The translations under genes and the position numbers were made by a program. A DNA stretch of 64,000 nucleotides from Pohlia nutans. Lineage: Eukaryota > Streptophyta > Bryopsida > Bryales > Mniaceae. Location of the stretch: NCBI GenBank assembly GCA_022496805.1, contig CM040087.1:33318253-33382252 (forward strand), read 5' to 3'. This document shows, piece after piece, positions 22,248-35,500 of this stretch. The notes under the pieces are model-generated. The model saw only the letters and a list, made by a program, of their open reading frames with translations. It had not been told where the DNA came from and searched no databases. The stretch's first letter is position 1. Each line of letters begins with the position of its first letter.

Positions 22248-23163
22248 CCCCTAAAGGACCATGCTCATTCCTAAAATTTTATCACTTTCTTGTGATACTT
22301 TCAAAAAGGCAATTGTATATCTTGATTGGCATTCATATAGACAACTTCACCGTTGAAACTCAAAGAGGACTTAGTCATGAGACTGTACATCAATTTTCAG
22401 AACAATCTACCGTACGTATTACATGATTATAATGTTTGATCATAAGTTGATTTCTGAAAATTTTGAACAAAATCAACAGGTCATACATTGCAAGCTTTCT
22501 CATAAATTTAAAAACCATGATTAGCGTTTGAAAGTTTAGGAGCATACAAAGATGTAATATATCTAGGTGCTCACAAAAAATGGTGCTCTAAAACTAAATA
22601 CAACAACAATGATTGATTTTTGAAGATTTATGTTTGGATGAAGTGACTTGTTGGTGACTCGTTGAGCCGGTGTTTGTGATCGTTGTTAACTTTTGCATTG
22701 CAAAAATGTTTTAGAGAATTCAAATATATATTTGGAATATTCCAAAATATTCCAAAATAATATAAAATATGTAGAAAAGATTCCAATTATTTTGAAAAGA
22801 TTCCATTTTAAATATATTTAATTTTTTTTCGTAATTATTATATAGTGGTAATGATGCAGTAATGGGAAATATTTTACATATTGTACACTTTTTTTTTTAC
22901 GAATGTGACATTCAAGTGTGAAAACGCCCTCCAAGTCATCAACCGCCCTAACTACTATGTCCCAAGTTTACCTACGTTGACGTTTTAGTTTCTTCCCAAT
23001 GAATCAATTAACGTAATTGCAAATCTTAAAGGATTTTTGTGTTCTTGTAATGAACATTTTCAATTCTTTAGTTAATATTGAGTTAAAATTATGAAATCCA
23101 AACAAGTTATTAAAGTAATGAAATTATTCGTGGACACAATGTGTCCTCCTGGTCCTTTAGGAG
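22248..23163. mobile_element. TTAA element, family A copy 2, inverted (nested in B2)
   Basis: 916 bp between two intact TTAA sites (22244-22247 and 23164-23167). It runs opposite to copy 1, so the two form inverted arms of about 0.9 kb around 312 bp of family B sequence. The palindrome GGACACAATGTGTCC lies near its right end. Confidence 0.85.
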
Positions 23164-23616
23164 TTAAGGCCTCACTTTTTGAACTAAGAATGAAACTTGA
23201 AATAAACCACTTTTTCTATTTTTTAAAAAAATCAATATTTTATTTTGAACATCTCAAGATCCGTACCGTACAAATGGTAGTCAAGTAGCACAAGAATTAT
23301 AAAAAAAAATTGAATGGATGAAAAACATCACCTTGCGTGGTGAAAGGACGCTTCAGAAATCATCCAGCGTCCAGAATCTAGACGCTGACGCGTCAAAGGG
23401 TTAAAAGTTACTGTACTCCCCATCAGCGTTTTATTTTCTGGCTACGGTATATTTCGCCAGATTTTTGTACAAAATGTGGGATTTCTCTTTTGTTAAGGAA
23501 AAAAATCAGATAATTTTATCATATTTTCTCTATATTTTTAGAAAAAATAGCAAGAACTTGTGAAGAAAACTACAAAAATATGAAGAAATTCTATCAAAAT
23601 ATGATTGTAAAATTAA

Positions 23617-24200
23617 CCCTTAAACGTCCCAACGTTCAATTTTTGAATGACGAATAGATTCCAACTCACATTACACTCACTCACATTACTTTGTGAATGA
23701 AACTCATTCAATTTTTTGAAAATACTTTATGAAATTGTTGTCTTATCCAATGGTTGGATTTGGTGTTACTAGGGTACATATATATTTTTAGATTAAAAAT
23801 GTGGAAGTATGTCAAGCAGTTTACCAAGCCAAAATTGCATTGGCTTTAGTTCAAAAGTGGGCTTGCTAAAATGAAGTCATAAATTGAAATAATACAAAAT
23901 TTTCAAAAAACCATTGTTTCAAGAATATCTCATTTCAAATTCATTCCAACAAAGTTTACTCAAAAGATATCAACATTTTGTTTGTAATCAAATTTAGAAG
24001 GAATTTTTCAATACAACTTTGAAATTTTATAGTAAAATATTAGTGATGGCATTGGTGAATCTAATCATACACATAAAACCTAAAATTCAATATCTACAAC
24101 TTTCATTTGAATCACAATTCCGAAATATTCTTTAAAATAGCACTTTATAGTGATTTTTCTCAAACTTTCAATTTTGGGGACACTTTGGGACATTTAGGGG
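23617..24200. mobile_element. TTAA element, family C copy 3
   Basis: Left TTAA at 23613-23616; right flank decayed to TTTA. Ends are CCCTTAAACGTCCC and GGGACATTTAGGGG. The interior aligns in reverse to 44921-45498 (AGCCAAAATTGCATTGGCTT region). No ORF. Confidence 0.75.
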
Positions 24201-24204
24201 TTTA

Positions 24205-24873
24205 GATTTTGCCATATGTTCTTTCCCAATTTTTTTTACGTCGGCAGTTAGGCTTCAAGAAAAAAAAAAAAAAAAAAAAAAACACGAATGAAAAAATATT
24301 GCTCCCCATGAAGTTCCCGGCCCCCTTTGCCTCAAATAGACAACAAGTTCACTTTAGGATCTTCTCTCAATTTGTTTTAATAAAAATGAGAATATGTCTA
24401 TAAAGACGGCGACCTTGGTTTGAAAAAGTACCAAGCCCACTCAATCCCTTTAACACCCTTTCTCTAATTCAAAGAAAGAACTAAAATTAGTTTATTCTCT
24501 CTGCAAAGAATGAGCGCGGGTCGTCCCTTGGCTGTCAAAGTTGGCATCTGTGGCCATATAATCAGTTATTTGTGAATTTTCAATTTCCAACGTATACCAG
24601 TTTTTTGTGAATATTTTTCAAGCTTCTTCTTTCAACATACAAAATACAATTACTTTTGAAAATATAACTTCCTAAAGATTTGGGCTTCTCTTATTATAAT
24701 TATTTTTTGCTAACCTTGACAATCGACTATAGTACTCATACCCAAAGGCGAGAATTGGTGGTTGTCAAACTTGTAGCTTGCTCTTGGACTACTCATGTTA
24801 GTAGGAATTGAACTCCGTGTGTTACATGTTCAAATTTGATCAATCACCAATTGAGATCAATGATTGAGGTTGT
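24205..24873. other. Intergenic stretch, no gene recognised
   Basis: It contains a poly-A run at about 24259-24281 and otherwise unique AT-rich sequence. No frame is supported. Confidence 0.4.
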
Positions 24874-24877
24874 TTAA

Positions 24878-25574
24878 TTCCTAAACGCTTGCAAGGTCAA
24901 AATCTGGCTTTTTTGTTGTGATTCACTATTCAATTCCAATTGCTACATTGATGATTTTTTTTGTCATGCCACCTTTCAAATTAAATTAAGATCATTCAAA
25001 CTATATTTGGATTTTACATGGGTTCCTAACTACAAAAGAGTCGTAAAAATGATTCACTGTGTAGTGTATTTTGGATTTTCCGTTTTTTCTACTTAAACTA
25101 AAATTAGACCACAAAATTGACTCCTATTTCATTTGAGCCCAATAAAGAAATAAAGCTTACCAAGTCTAATTTCTACTCTACTTTGAATTTTTGGAAAAAT
25201 TTGAAAATTGAGAGTTTTGTTGGAATTACGAGTTTAGTGGGTATGACCATGCTGTAGCATTAAATTCTTAAATTTAGGTACACAGATAATTTTCATTTAC
25301 AATAATGTCCTACATTGTAATTTACACCTTTGGTAAATAATCGGTATTTTTTTAGTAAATATTGTAATTGATATGAAATTTATTTACAATCACTTGAAAA
25401 TATTGTAGTAATTTCAATTTTTTGCCAAATTTATGAAAAAATCATAATTTGTAACAAATACATGGCTTTATCTTATAGAAATATAAATTTGAACACTAAT
25501 ATCATTTATAGTAGAAAAATTGAGTGTGATGTATAAAGCATGATTCCATAGTCATAAGCCCATGCATTTAGGGG
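24878..25574. mobile_element. Probable TTAA element, family H
   Basis: TTAA at 24874-24877 and 25575-25578; ends TTCCTAAACGCTTGC and GCATTTAGGGG. The right TTAA is shared with the next element. The terminal match is short, so this call rests mainly on the flanks. Confidence 0.5.
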
Positions 25575-25578
25575 TTAA

Positions 25579-26121
25579 CCCCTAAGCTCCCGAGCGACCA
25601 TTTCTGGTCGCTGCCCGGAAAAAACGGGCTGCCCGGAACAAAAAAATAATTTTTTGAAAAAATAAAAAAACTATTTTAAAATACTACATCAAGTTTACTT
25701 TCCAACCCAATTTGAATTATGGCAATCCGAGTTAAACTCCACCCGGGAGAATTTTTCAAAGTAGATCACCTCAACATTGTCTTAGTGTTACAAAATTTGC
25801 TATTTGGGGAAAGTAATGATGATTCCTCCATCGTTTCTCTTTCTTTTTTGAAGTTTACAATAGATAGCCCAACTTTAACCAATTGTACTAAATTTTGAAC
25901 TCTAAAATTGAGAATTATAATTTATACAAATTTTCGAAGGTTAATGCTTTTAAATTCATTAAAAAATGATCTAAAGATTATTTTGGAAGTTTGACCGTAC
26001 GGATAATTTGTAAAGATGATACTCTATATTTTGTCTATTGAACCAACCTTCATCAAACATATGGAAGGCACATATTATAACACATCTATGTTTTGTCCAA
26101 TACCCCTCCGGCTTTTAGGGG
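25579..26121. mobile_element. TTAA element, family D copy 1
   Basis: Flanked by TTAA at 25575-25578 and 26122-26125. The left end CCCCTAAGCTCCCGA is followed by the palindrome GCGACCATTTCTGGTCGC; the right end is GGCTTTTAGGGG. The interior matches 57918-58477. No ORF. Confidence 0.75.
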
Positions 26122-26125
26122 TTAA

Positions 26126-28471
26126 GGTCATTTTGGACCCTTTCCATTATGTTTTGAAATAATATAAACTAACTAAATGAAACCACAACTCTTTTCTATC
26201 CAACACGATTATTATTATTATTAAAATACTCAAAATTTTATATTTTTTGTTGGAAAAAAATAAAATTCAATGCACTTAACAATGCATCATTTGAATATTG
26301 TGTAAAAAATTAAAAAGGAACAAAAAAAAGTTTAGTAAATGTTCTAAAATCATTTTTCAATAGATTGATATTAATTAAAGGCATATACATTCAATGAATA
26401 GATGTTAAATAAATTTTGTCAACATAAATTGAATAAAGGCATATACATGGCACTTTTAAGTGTCCCCACCTGAGATGCCCAAACCACACATAGAAATTTC
26501 ACTTTGGAAACTCAAGATCATACCACCTATAACCAACCAATTTATTTAACAATCTCCAATTTTGGCTATAAGATTGAATTTTCAATGGAAGTGGAGAATT
26601 TAAATGAAAAATAAATAAAGTAAGGCTATTTTATTTTGAATATTGTATGGAACAGTTAGAAGAGTTAAAAACTCACTTGATAGATGTTTTAAATGTTGAC
26701 CCTGTGCCGTTGGATCAAATGTCATTGTCATTTATCCATGTTTTTCTTTTTCTTTTCTTTTAAAAAAAATAATTTATTCAATTTATGTTGACAAAATTCA
26801 ATGGAAAATGTATAACTTTCACACCGTAGGTTCGAAAGTTACGAAACTAATTCTATGCACCCTTTCTTGTCAAGAGCTTTCTGACAATACCGAGAACGCG
26901 GCAAACGGCCGCATGGTTAGGAGATCTTAATGTAACATACAAAGAAACAAAACAAATTACCTTCCGTAATGTATAGAATAATTTTCTAAGTGGGAGAACT
27001 TAAAAATTGCAAAAAATGAACAAATAGGTACCTTAATGTCTTAATTTTGTAAAAACTAGGAAAAAGTGAATAAATCAATAAATTTGGCTACTATTCTTGA
27101 CTCTATTCGACTTCATTTGCCCCCAAAAAGTATATATATATTTTATTTTTTTATGATATTGCATGCACAAGGAAGATAACTTTGCAAAAGCCTACCCAAT
27201 TGACAATATGTCATACGCCTAAAGGAATACATCCTCCAAAATTCACGTTCAAATTCTAAGGTATGTCCCCAAAATAGTACTCCCATAATTCTTCAAGTCC
27301 CCGCACGTGACATACTTCAAAAATACTATACAACGTTGTAGCACTTTTTAATAATTAATATAAAGATCACATTTTGTTTTATTTGCCCTTGTTCACTTTC
27401 TCTTCAAAAATCTTAATTTTATTGCAAATGATCAATGGTTCTAAAGTTCCACTTAAAAACATGTTCAACTACAAACATGTTACAAAAAATAGAACAAGTC
27501 ATTCTTACAATCATACAAATATGTGTCAAAATTATTTTTTCACCATACCAAAAAAAATCTATTTATGAAGAATAATTTTCCTGTATAAATTTTGTATTTT
27601 AAAAATTGTTTTCACACAAACTTATTATGCAACTTCAGTAATAACCTTCACAATTGTAGAACAGGGTTTTTTTTTTTTTTTTCAATCAACACATTTTGTT
27701 ATATTTCTTGATTGGCTATCATAACTAGGGATGATTTTACAAAAATATTCCATGTCACACTTCCAAAAGTCTCAATTGAAAAGCTAGAATTTTTTTTGGT
27801 ACTCATTCAGGAAAACCAGTCAAGATTTGCAACATGGTCATGTTGAAAGTACATGTCTAAAAAAGCAGTTGAGGTACTTGTGAAAAACGACAATTTTAAG
27901 ATTGCAATCTAGTACAATTTGGAGTCTTCGAAAATCGATTTGCCAAATTTGAACTCTGAGATTTGAATCTTTGAATATGTGAACTTTTAATTTTTTTAAT
28001 AATTAAATTGTACACTCAAAATTCTTCTAAATCACACCTTTGCTATTCAACGTACATTAGTTCAAAATTTGACACGTTCAAAGTGCCCAATTACATTACA
28101 TGTATCCATAATAGCAAATATTCTTTGTACACACTAAAATGTGATATTAGAGAGTGTGATAAGTTTGGTTTGAGAGTACACTTAGATCATTTTTGTATCA
28201 CCCCTTTACTAACCAATGTATATGAGTTTAGAACTTGACATTTGGAAAATGCCCAATCACAAGTAAACACTACTATAGAGAACAAAGGGTATTTACTTAC
28301 AAAGGAAAAAGATGGATATGAAGATTGAGAAGCTGCGGAGATTCAGTAGCCGTGGAGAAGATTGAAAGCCGTGACCATTCTCATTGTTCACACGGCGTCA
28401 AGGGAAATCACACCTTCTTCATGGAGAATGGCTAGGACTGCCTCTACAATTTTTTCACCGAGTTCTCAATC
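26126..28471. other. 2.3-kb AT-rich intergenic region
   Basis: No gene, RNA gene or bounded element is supported. A T-run lies at 27667-27682. The motif GTGATATTAGAGAGTGTGAT at 28140 recalls GTGATATTGGAGAGTGGGAT at 29198, hinting at a dispersed repeat. Confidence 0.45.
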
Positions 28472-28475
28472 TTAA

Positions 28476-28825
28476 CCCTTAAACGTTTTTTTCAAGCCTC
28501 ACGGGCTTAATTTCCAAGGAATCTTGTTTTTAGCAGAAACACCATCCAATTCCTTCTAACCAAAATGGATCATTGAATGCACAACAATGTAGGGTATTTG
28601 ATGTGCTTAGTTGCACCAATAAATTCTTCCATGCTTGTTCGCAATGTCTAAATCCAAGGTATTGGAGGATCATTTGATTCTTGTCTAAGTTCCCAATTGA
28701 TACCTTGTGTACTTGCTTCTTTGTTGTGATTGATAATGCGCCCATGCCTAGCCTAACTCTGCAATCCACATGAGCTCAAAAATGCCTTGGGTTGCCCACT
28801 CAGGACGTGGAATGTCGTTTAAAGG
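28476..28825. mobile_element. TTAA element, family I copy 1
   Basis: TTAA at 28472-28475 and 28826-28829. The left end CCCTTAAACG is followed by AAGCCTCACGGGCTT, a palindrome; the right end is GTCGTTTAAAGG. The right TTAA is shared with the next element. Confidence 0.65.
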
Positions 28826-28829
28826 TTAA

Positions 28830-29155
28830 TCCCTAAACGTACCGACCTTTTGAACACAAACAAATGCTAACCTCAAAATAGATATCAACATAGCTCAGAT
28901 GCACATAATGTGTACATGAGAGGATCATTGCAAGCGTAAAATCTACCCAACGAATTTGAAGGACTTGCATTTGGAGGCCTCTCCAATATTATCAACATCT
29001 CTCCATCACAAGAGATTTATTGAAATTGGTAAAGAGTTTAATAGGCTTACAAAGGTGACTTGGATGAAAGTCATCCGAGGTTGGATGAAAAAGTTGCAAG
29101 GCTTTTAATCAGTTCGTGATCTAGTTTCTGAACGCTGGGACATTTAACTTAGGGG
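28830..29155. mobile_element. TTAA element, family C-related, adjoining
   Basis: TTAA at 28826-28829 and 29156-29159. Starts TCCCTAAACGTACCGACC. The right part (GTTCGTGATCTAGTTTCTG, CTGGGACATTTAA) matches the right end of family C, with an extra short TTAACTTAGGGG at the tip. Confidence 0.6.
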
Positions 29156-29463
29156 TTAAAAGAATCAACCTTCTTGAAGGGGTGTGACACTCCCAATGTG
29201 ATATTGGAGAGTGGGATAACGTCTTGAAGACTGTTATGCAGCCCCTGGTATTGAGGAACCCCTAACCATGTTACCGTATACCGTATATCATCCAGGGTGC
29301 CACGTGGTGAATAGCAATGAATCCACCGATTGCAATGTGGTCCCAAACTACCCTCCCTGTCCAAATTACACCACTGTAGCCTCTGGATAAGTTTGAAATA
29401 TTATTAATATTTCTACGAGTATTAATATCCCCTATTACCGTCCACGTTTATCCACTGCACGTC

Positions 29464-31748
29464 ACTTTCTCCCGTCTAAAAAGGGACCGACGACGTCATC
29501 AGCTGGCCATCCAGAAGTCGACGTCCAGATTTCAAGACGAGGTTGCGAAGCATGATCGGTCGACGTCCGTTGGACGGGAGGTCTATCCTTTTACGACCTC
29601 CACGTCGTCAGGGGGGTAACAAAGGGACCGATGACGTGTTCATTGACCAGTCGGCGTCCGGATTGAGCCTGAGACCGTTGGACGGGGGAAGTGCAAGAGT
29701 ACAAACAGGGATATCCATCGGTCGGCGTCCTGAGGTCGCGAGGAGGGGCCGGTTGCCAACCGGTGGACGGGGGAGCGAAGCAGGGGCGCACGGATTGCGC
29801 AGAGTTCAACGCGAGTAGCAGTTGCCTTGTGGAGAATTTGTAGGTGTATTCCACGCTGTTTATTTTTCTTTTTCGATGGATTATTTGCCACGTTTGATGC
29901 GGATCACGATTCCTTCTTTCCGTTCGGTGCACGAAAGTGTCGGAAAGGTCGATTGGAGGCTTTATCACGCACGCGTTGAAGAGAGCTCTGAAAAATTCAG
30001 ATGCTGCAGGATCGGATTCGAAGCAAAAGAATGGAGCTCGCTCGAAATTAGAAGGTAAATTCCTGCAACTTTGTGAGAGATTTTTTTAGGAATAAAACAA
30101 TTTTTGCCTTTTCTTTACTTTCATGATACGGACTCTTATGCGTTTCTTTTTTTCGTTTTTTGCAAAAGAGTCACAATACAATACATCGCTTTTCAGCTTT
30201 TTGTCTTGTTGATACAGTAGAGGCTACTTTGCAAGTTTTCCGGTTTCAGAGGTATATCAGAACGAAATCGGCGGGGAAAGTGGATTGCTGTTGAGAATTT
30301 TCGGTGGTAGAGTCACGGTAGGTTTCTATTTAGTTTGTAGAGGATAGATCGATCCGGGGAGTCGTGGCTTGACACTTTCTTCAAGATCTTTGAGCGCGAA
30401 GGAGGTCGGTCGTTCCAATTTGTACTTCCTGCTGATCAAGTAGACTCGGAGTCAGTGATCGGTGCAGGTAATTACGAGTCTAAATGAATCATACAATGTT
30501 TCTGTGGCAAGACTGATCTCCAAGGGTTTGTTCATATCTTACGCCCGCTCTTTTGAATTTAACGACTTAGCTTATTATGTGTTCCTTGGTACTGTACGTG
30601 CTTTGTTTTCACTGCAGTATCAGTGATCGGGTGTGTTGCGTGTTTTTGCTGCCTCAGCAGTGAGTCAATTGCTCCTTCAATTTCTCAAGGAAGAATATTC
30701 TTTGCGTACGCATTCACGTGCAGTGAATAGAGTGGTCGAATTCCTATTCCGTAATAATCAGTAGTCACCTGAGCAAGGCTTTTTCTGGCTGCGCCATAGA
30801 AGCTTCAGATTCACAACTGCGGATGCTCCGTAGGGTGAGGTTTATCTTTACAAGCGCTGTTTTCTTGGAGTTCTTAGGTTTGACTGTATTTTGCTCTATT
30901 TAAGTCCGAGTCCTCTCTTCAAAGTACTCGTATTTATTTTATCGATTGGAAGAGAACTTGGAACTGTATTCCGTTCGTGCCAGTTGCTCCATTCCTGAGT
31001 GTTGGAATGTCGAGGATAGTTTGTCTGAATGATTAGATTTTGTCATAGAAGTTGCAGTTGTCAGATTTTCGTCATGGCTGCGTCATATCTGTTCACGCCG
31101 TACCGCCCTTGATCACATGGTCTTCAGAGGGTGCGGCATGTCCGAGAACTCTGGGGGTCCATATCATGACATTTTTTATGACACTAATCTGTCAAATCAT
31201 TCCTTTGATTATTAAATACTCTGCCCCGTTAAACGATTGCCTCCGCTACTTCGTTTCGGGTTCAATCTGATTTCGATTGTCCAAGCTGATATTTGTTAGC
31301 TTAGTGCTATGGTTCTCCTAATTTCGTTGTGCAAATTATTCTCAGCTTTGGGAGTAGTATGCAATTTCTCAAAACTCTGCAGGGCTTAGTTTTTGTAAAG
31401 CTTTGTTTGAAGTTATAGCTCAGATCCTTTTTAGTCTTAGGTAGACATGGCAGTAGTTTCTGTAGAACAGAGTATGGATCTTCACTCAGGATCGAATAAT
31501 TTTTCCTTTCCTTCCTTCCCTTTTGATTCGTACTGGAGCATGTATTGCTGCTGACAGGCGCCACCGTGTCTATTCGATTGATGCTTCGAACTAAGGAATT
31601 TGACAAAATTGTTTCTTTGTGAGAGCTCAAGTCCAAACCATTCTTTTTTTAATTTTACTTTTTTTGAGTAGTGTTGAGGATATTTTACACTAGTCTTATG
31701 GATGGTGGTGTGAATGCTTCATAGGAAGACGAAGGTTGACTTGAGAAG
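29464..31748 (+). promoter_or_regulatory. Putative promoter, leader and leader intron of ACX2
   Basis: This 2.3-kb segment is GC-richer at its left end than the surrounding transposons. Between 29470 and 29770, GTCGACGTCC or GTCGGCGTCC recurs four times, and TTGGACGGG-type tracts recur, with GACGTC (bZIP C-box) cores at about 29491, 29520 and 29562. An AG/GTAAAT donor at about 30053 and a CTTCATAG acceptor at about 31721 could bound a leader intron; this is inferred. The 91-codon frame at 29543-29818 is not supported as a gene. Confidence 0.4.
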
Positions 31749-32485
31749 ATGGCAGACCGGCTTGAAAAGCAGATGGATGAGATGCGTGGGCTGCTTGACA
31801 GTGAAGTAGCCCAAAGACGTCTGGACAGGCTAGCATCGCATTTGTGCGACTCCAGTCCTGTGCAGGAAGAACAGCTCAGTAGGGAGTTATGCGCGAAACT
31901 CATCAAGCGGCCAGTGAATCCCACAGTCCTCGCTAATCTTATGGCAGGTATGTCATCAAGTCGTCTTATTGATTTTTCTGCGGTTCATTCATGCGCAATG
32001 CTTTTCTGTAACAGCAATAGATTCAGTGGCGTTTTGGTCCTTTACCGTGTTTATCTTTAACTGACATTTTAAGTCCTATTCCAATTACATCAATGCTTTC
32101 TGAGATTCAGATTCAATGATCTTTGTCCTAGAAGGCATTTCTGAGTTTAGGCTGAGGCCCAAGGGTTGGATGATGATCGTAGGACTGCAAAATCCTGAGA
32201 TCAGTATGTTGTTGTACAGGTGGCTATCCAGCTGATAGGGAGAAGATCTTCAATTTCTTTATCAACCGCCCGGACTTAGAGACTCCCGTAGAGATTGAGA
32301 AGGCGGAGCATCGAGAGATTGTGTACAAGCAGATGAAAGCTCTCGTCAACGAAGCAGGAATAAATCCGATGAAGTATTTGATGGAGGATCCTGCGCGCTA
32401 CTTTACAGTCGGAGAGGCGGTTGGATTTATTGATGTATCACTTGCAATTAAATTGGGAGTGCAGTACAGGTAAAAGTCATATAAA

Positions 32486-32561
<76 letters not shown>

Positions 32562-35500
32562 GCCTTTCTGGAGTACACTATTTCTTTCCTTTTCCTTTTT
32601 TCTTTCATCTGCAAGGTTGTATACAATCAATTTCTGTTCCGTCGCACTATTCTGTGAAATTTTATAATACATGATCGGATGTATTACAGTTTGTGGGGAG
32701 GGTCCGTCGTGAATCTGGGAACTCAGAAGCATCGAGACAAATATTTGGAAGGCATTTCCAACTTGACCTATCCTGGATGTTTTGCCATGACTGAACTCCA
32801 TCATGGTATGTGCCAAAATTCTTCTCATACTAGAATAGTATACCTTTCCGATCTCTTTGTCTCAGACTATTGTAGGAGATTTCCAATTGGATGAGCCTTC
32901 TTTGAACACAATTGGCCCACTACCACATTAGTAATACTTTAGTGGAGTGGTACCACTTCAAAATGCTCTGCTTTATGTGTCGCTTTTGACATTGCCAGGG
33001 TCCGAGCCAAGACCGTTGTTGCTTCAATAACTCTAGATAGTACCTCATCTGCTTTTCTATAAAGGGAAAAATAGACTTATGCACAGATTAGCATTAGGGA
33101 TCGGTGTGGTAAATATTTTGATGCGGAGACTAAACTCCATCAAATGCTGCTAAAGTTCTCACATTTCGGAATATGGAGCTCATTGCGGTGCCTGCTTTTC
33201 TTGTTTTATATTTGTATTTCCTTTTATTTTGTTCCAGGTTCCAATGTTCAAGGTATTCAGACAACTGCAACATTTGACCGCATGACTGATGAGTTTATCA
33301 TCAACACTCCAAACGAGGGAGCACTGAAATGGTGGATAGGTAATGCTGCCGTTCATGGGAAGTTTGCCTCAGTGTTTGCGCGACTACAGCTGCCTTCTCC
33401 TGACTCTCACCTCGACACAGACATGGGCGTTCATGCTTTCATTGTTCCCATTAGGTCCATGGAAGATCACTCTGTACTACCTGGAATTGAGATACGTGAT
33501 TGCGGTTACAAAATTGGGTTGAATGGGGTTGATAACGGAGCCTTAAGATTCGACAATGTTCGCGTTCCTAGAGACAACCTTCTGAATCGCTTTGGAGATG
33601 TATCTAGGGATGGAACGTACAGTAGCATACTCCCAACAATCAACAAACGTTTCGCAGCAACGCTGGGAGAGCTTGTTGGGGGAAGAGTGGGTTTGGCGTA
33701 TGGTTCTGTTGGAGTTCTGAAGGCTGCATCTACAATTGCTATCAGGTATACCTATATATTCTTGAACTGTTGCAATAGACTCAAATTGGCATGTTCCTTA
33801 ACGGTTATGGAAAAGCCCATAAATCTGAAATGCAAGTTGTCAGACCACTAACAGTTTGCCTTCTGTTTAATTCAATTTTGTGGTTATTGTCGATGGATCT
33901 AGGGGAAGGGCAAGTATCGTTTGTTTGTAGATTGGAGAAGGACAATCAGCAACTTGGTGAAAATCTGATAATCAAGTATTATGAGGCTGCAAAACAGCTC
34001 TAAGTTTCTCACTGGAGTTTTCTTCTGGTGCAGGTATTCTTTGATACGACAACAGTTTGGGCCTCCGAACAAGGCAGAAATCGCTATTCTGGACTATCAA
34101 TCACAACAACAGAAGCTCATGCCCATGCTTTCTTCAGTATATGCGTTCCAGTTTGCATCCGAGTATCTAGTAAGTGGTTTCTCTTTAGTTGAATCGTGAT
34201 CCTTTTCTCACTTATAGAATTGTTGCTATGACCGGAAAATGTATTCTTTTCATAATTGAACGAGGGATCCCATGATATACATTTTGACGAGGAGGCTGGT
34301 AGTTAAGGTTTAATTTAAGCTTATTCTAGCTCACTGGAACCGTTACTTGACCCATCACTTAATGGACTTCTGGGTGCGTACGAGAAGACACTGCTCGGAG
34401 ATGGCCTTTCTTTGCTGATTTTGATTTTTCCTTCCTTGCATCATGGTTAACAGCTCAGGAATAACGTGGAATTTCACTGTCTCCTTTAGGTCGATCGATA
34501 TGCTGAGATGAAGAGAACACATGATGATGAGATAGTTGCTGATGTCCATGCCCTATCTGCGGGTCTCAAAGCGTACATCACATCCTACACTGCTAAGGCA
34601 TTGAATACTTGTCGAGAGTCCTGCGGTGGACACGGGTATGCAGCAGTAAATCGCTTTGGCGCGCTTAGAAATGATCACGATATTTTTCAAACATTCGAAG
34701 GGGACAACACAGTCCTTCTACAACAGGTACGCTCGAGCTCATTGTCCCACCTTCCCGAACTATCTCGACCTACAATCTCAGAAGGAATTCAAGTTGAAAG
34801 GCACCACCAGGGCGTAACAAATAGCTTGGTCCTTACCTATTTTCACCACCATGATTTGTCTTACCTGAAGCAATTTCATTTTCGAGGATTCTTTTTGCTT
34901 CATTGGATAACGGTGGTATACCAATTTGCCAGGTAGCAGGAGATCTACTAAAACAATACAAGAGAAAATTTGAAGGCGGAGCACTGAGTGTAACCTGGAC
35001 TTACCTGAGAGATTCTATGAGTACTTACTTATCGCAAACAAATCCCGTGTCCACACACCGGGAAGGTTACAGTCACTTACGGGACCCTCGGTTTCAACTA
35101 GATGCTTTCCAGGTACCGTTCGATTGCTGGACCTCTAGGGTGGTTTATCTATTTGCATGTTACTTCATGCTTCGCTGAGCTGATGGTGGTCTATTTTTGC
35201 ATTAAACCAAAATGATAGCATTGGATCGTCGTCGATGATTAGCAAATATGAACAGTGCGGTATTCCTTTTCGTCAGGACACGCTTTTAGCTCTTCACGTT
35301 TCGTGTTAATGCTGGTTCCTCATATATTATCATGATCATAGTTCTTCTCTGTGTGCAGTATCGCACGGCCAGGTTGCTACACACAGCAGCATTGCGATTG
35401 AGGAAGCACTCCAAACGTTTGGGCAGCTTTGGGGCTTGGAACCGCTGCCTTAATCATCTGCTCACGTTGGCAGAGTCCCACATTGAATCGGTCATTCTAG

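Larger units (their letters stand above)
21011..23400. mobile_element. TTAA element, family B copy 2, carrying two nested family A elements
   Basis: The host element is split into three parts: 21011-21018, 21936-22247 and 23164-23400. The parts rejoin into the layout of copy 1 (15752-16298). Its outer flanks are TTAG at 21007-21010 and TTAA at 23401-23404. The right end carries the palindrome GCGTCCAGAATCTAGACGC. Both interruptions are at a TTAA that is single in copy 1. Confidence 0.8.

Noticed and set aside
29543..29818. 91-codon Arg/Gly-rich frame upstream of ACX2
   Set aside because: It falls in the GC-rich repeated motif block of the promoter and looks like a chance frame without conserved features.
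32421..32828. Ile-Tyr repeat proteins around ACX2 intron 2
   Set aside because: Translation of the AT microsatellite.
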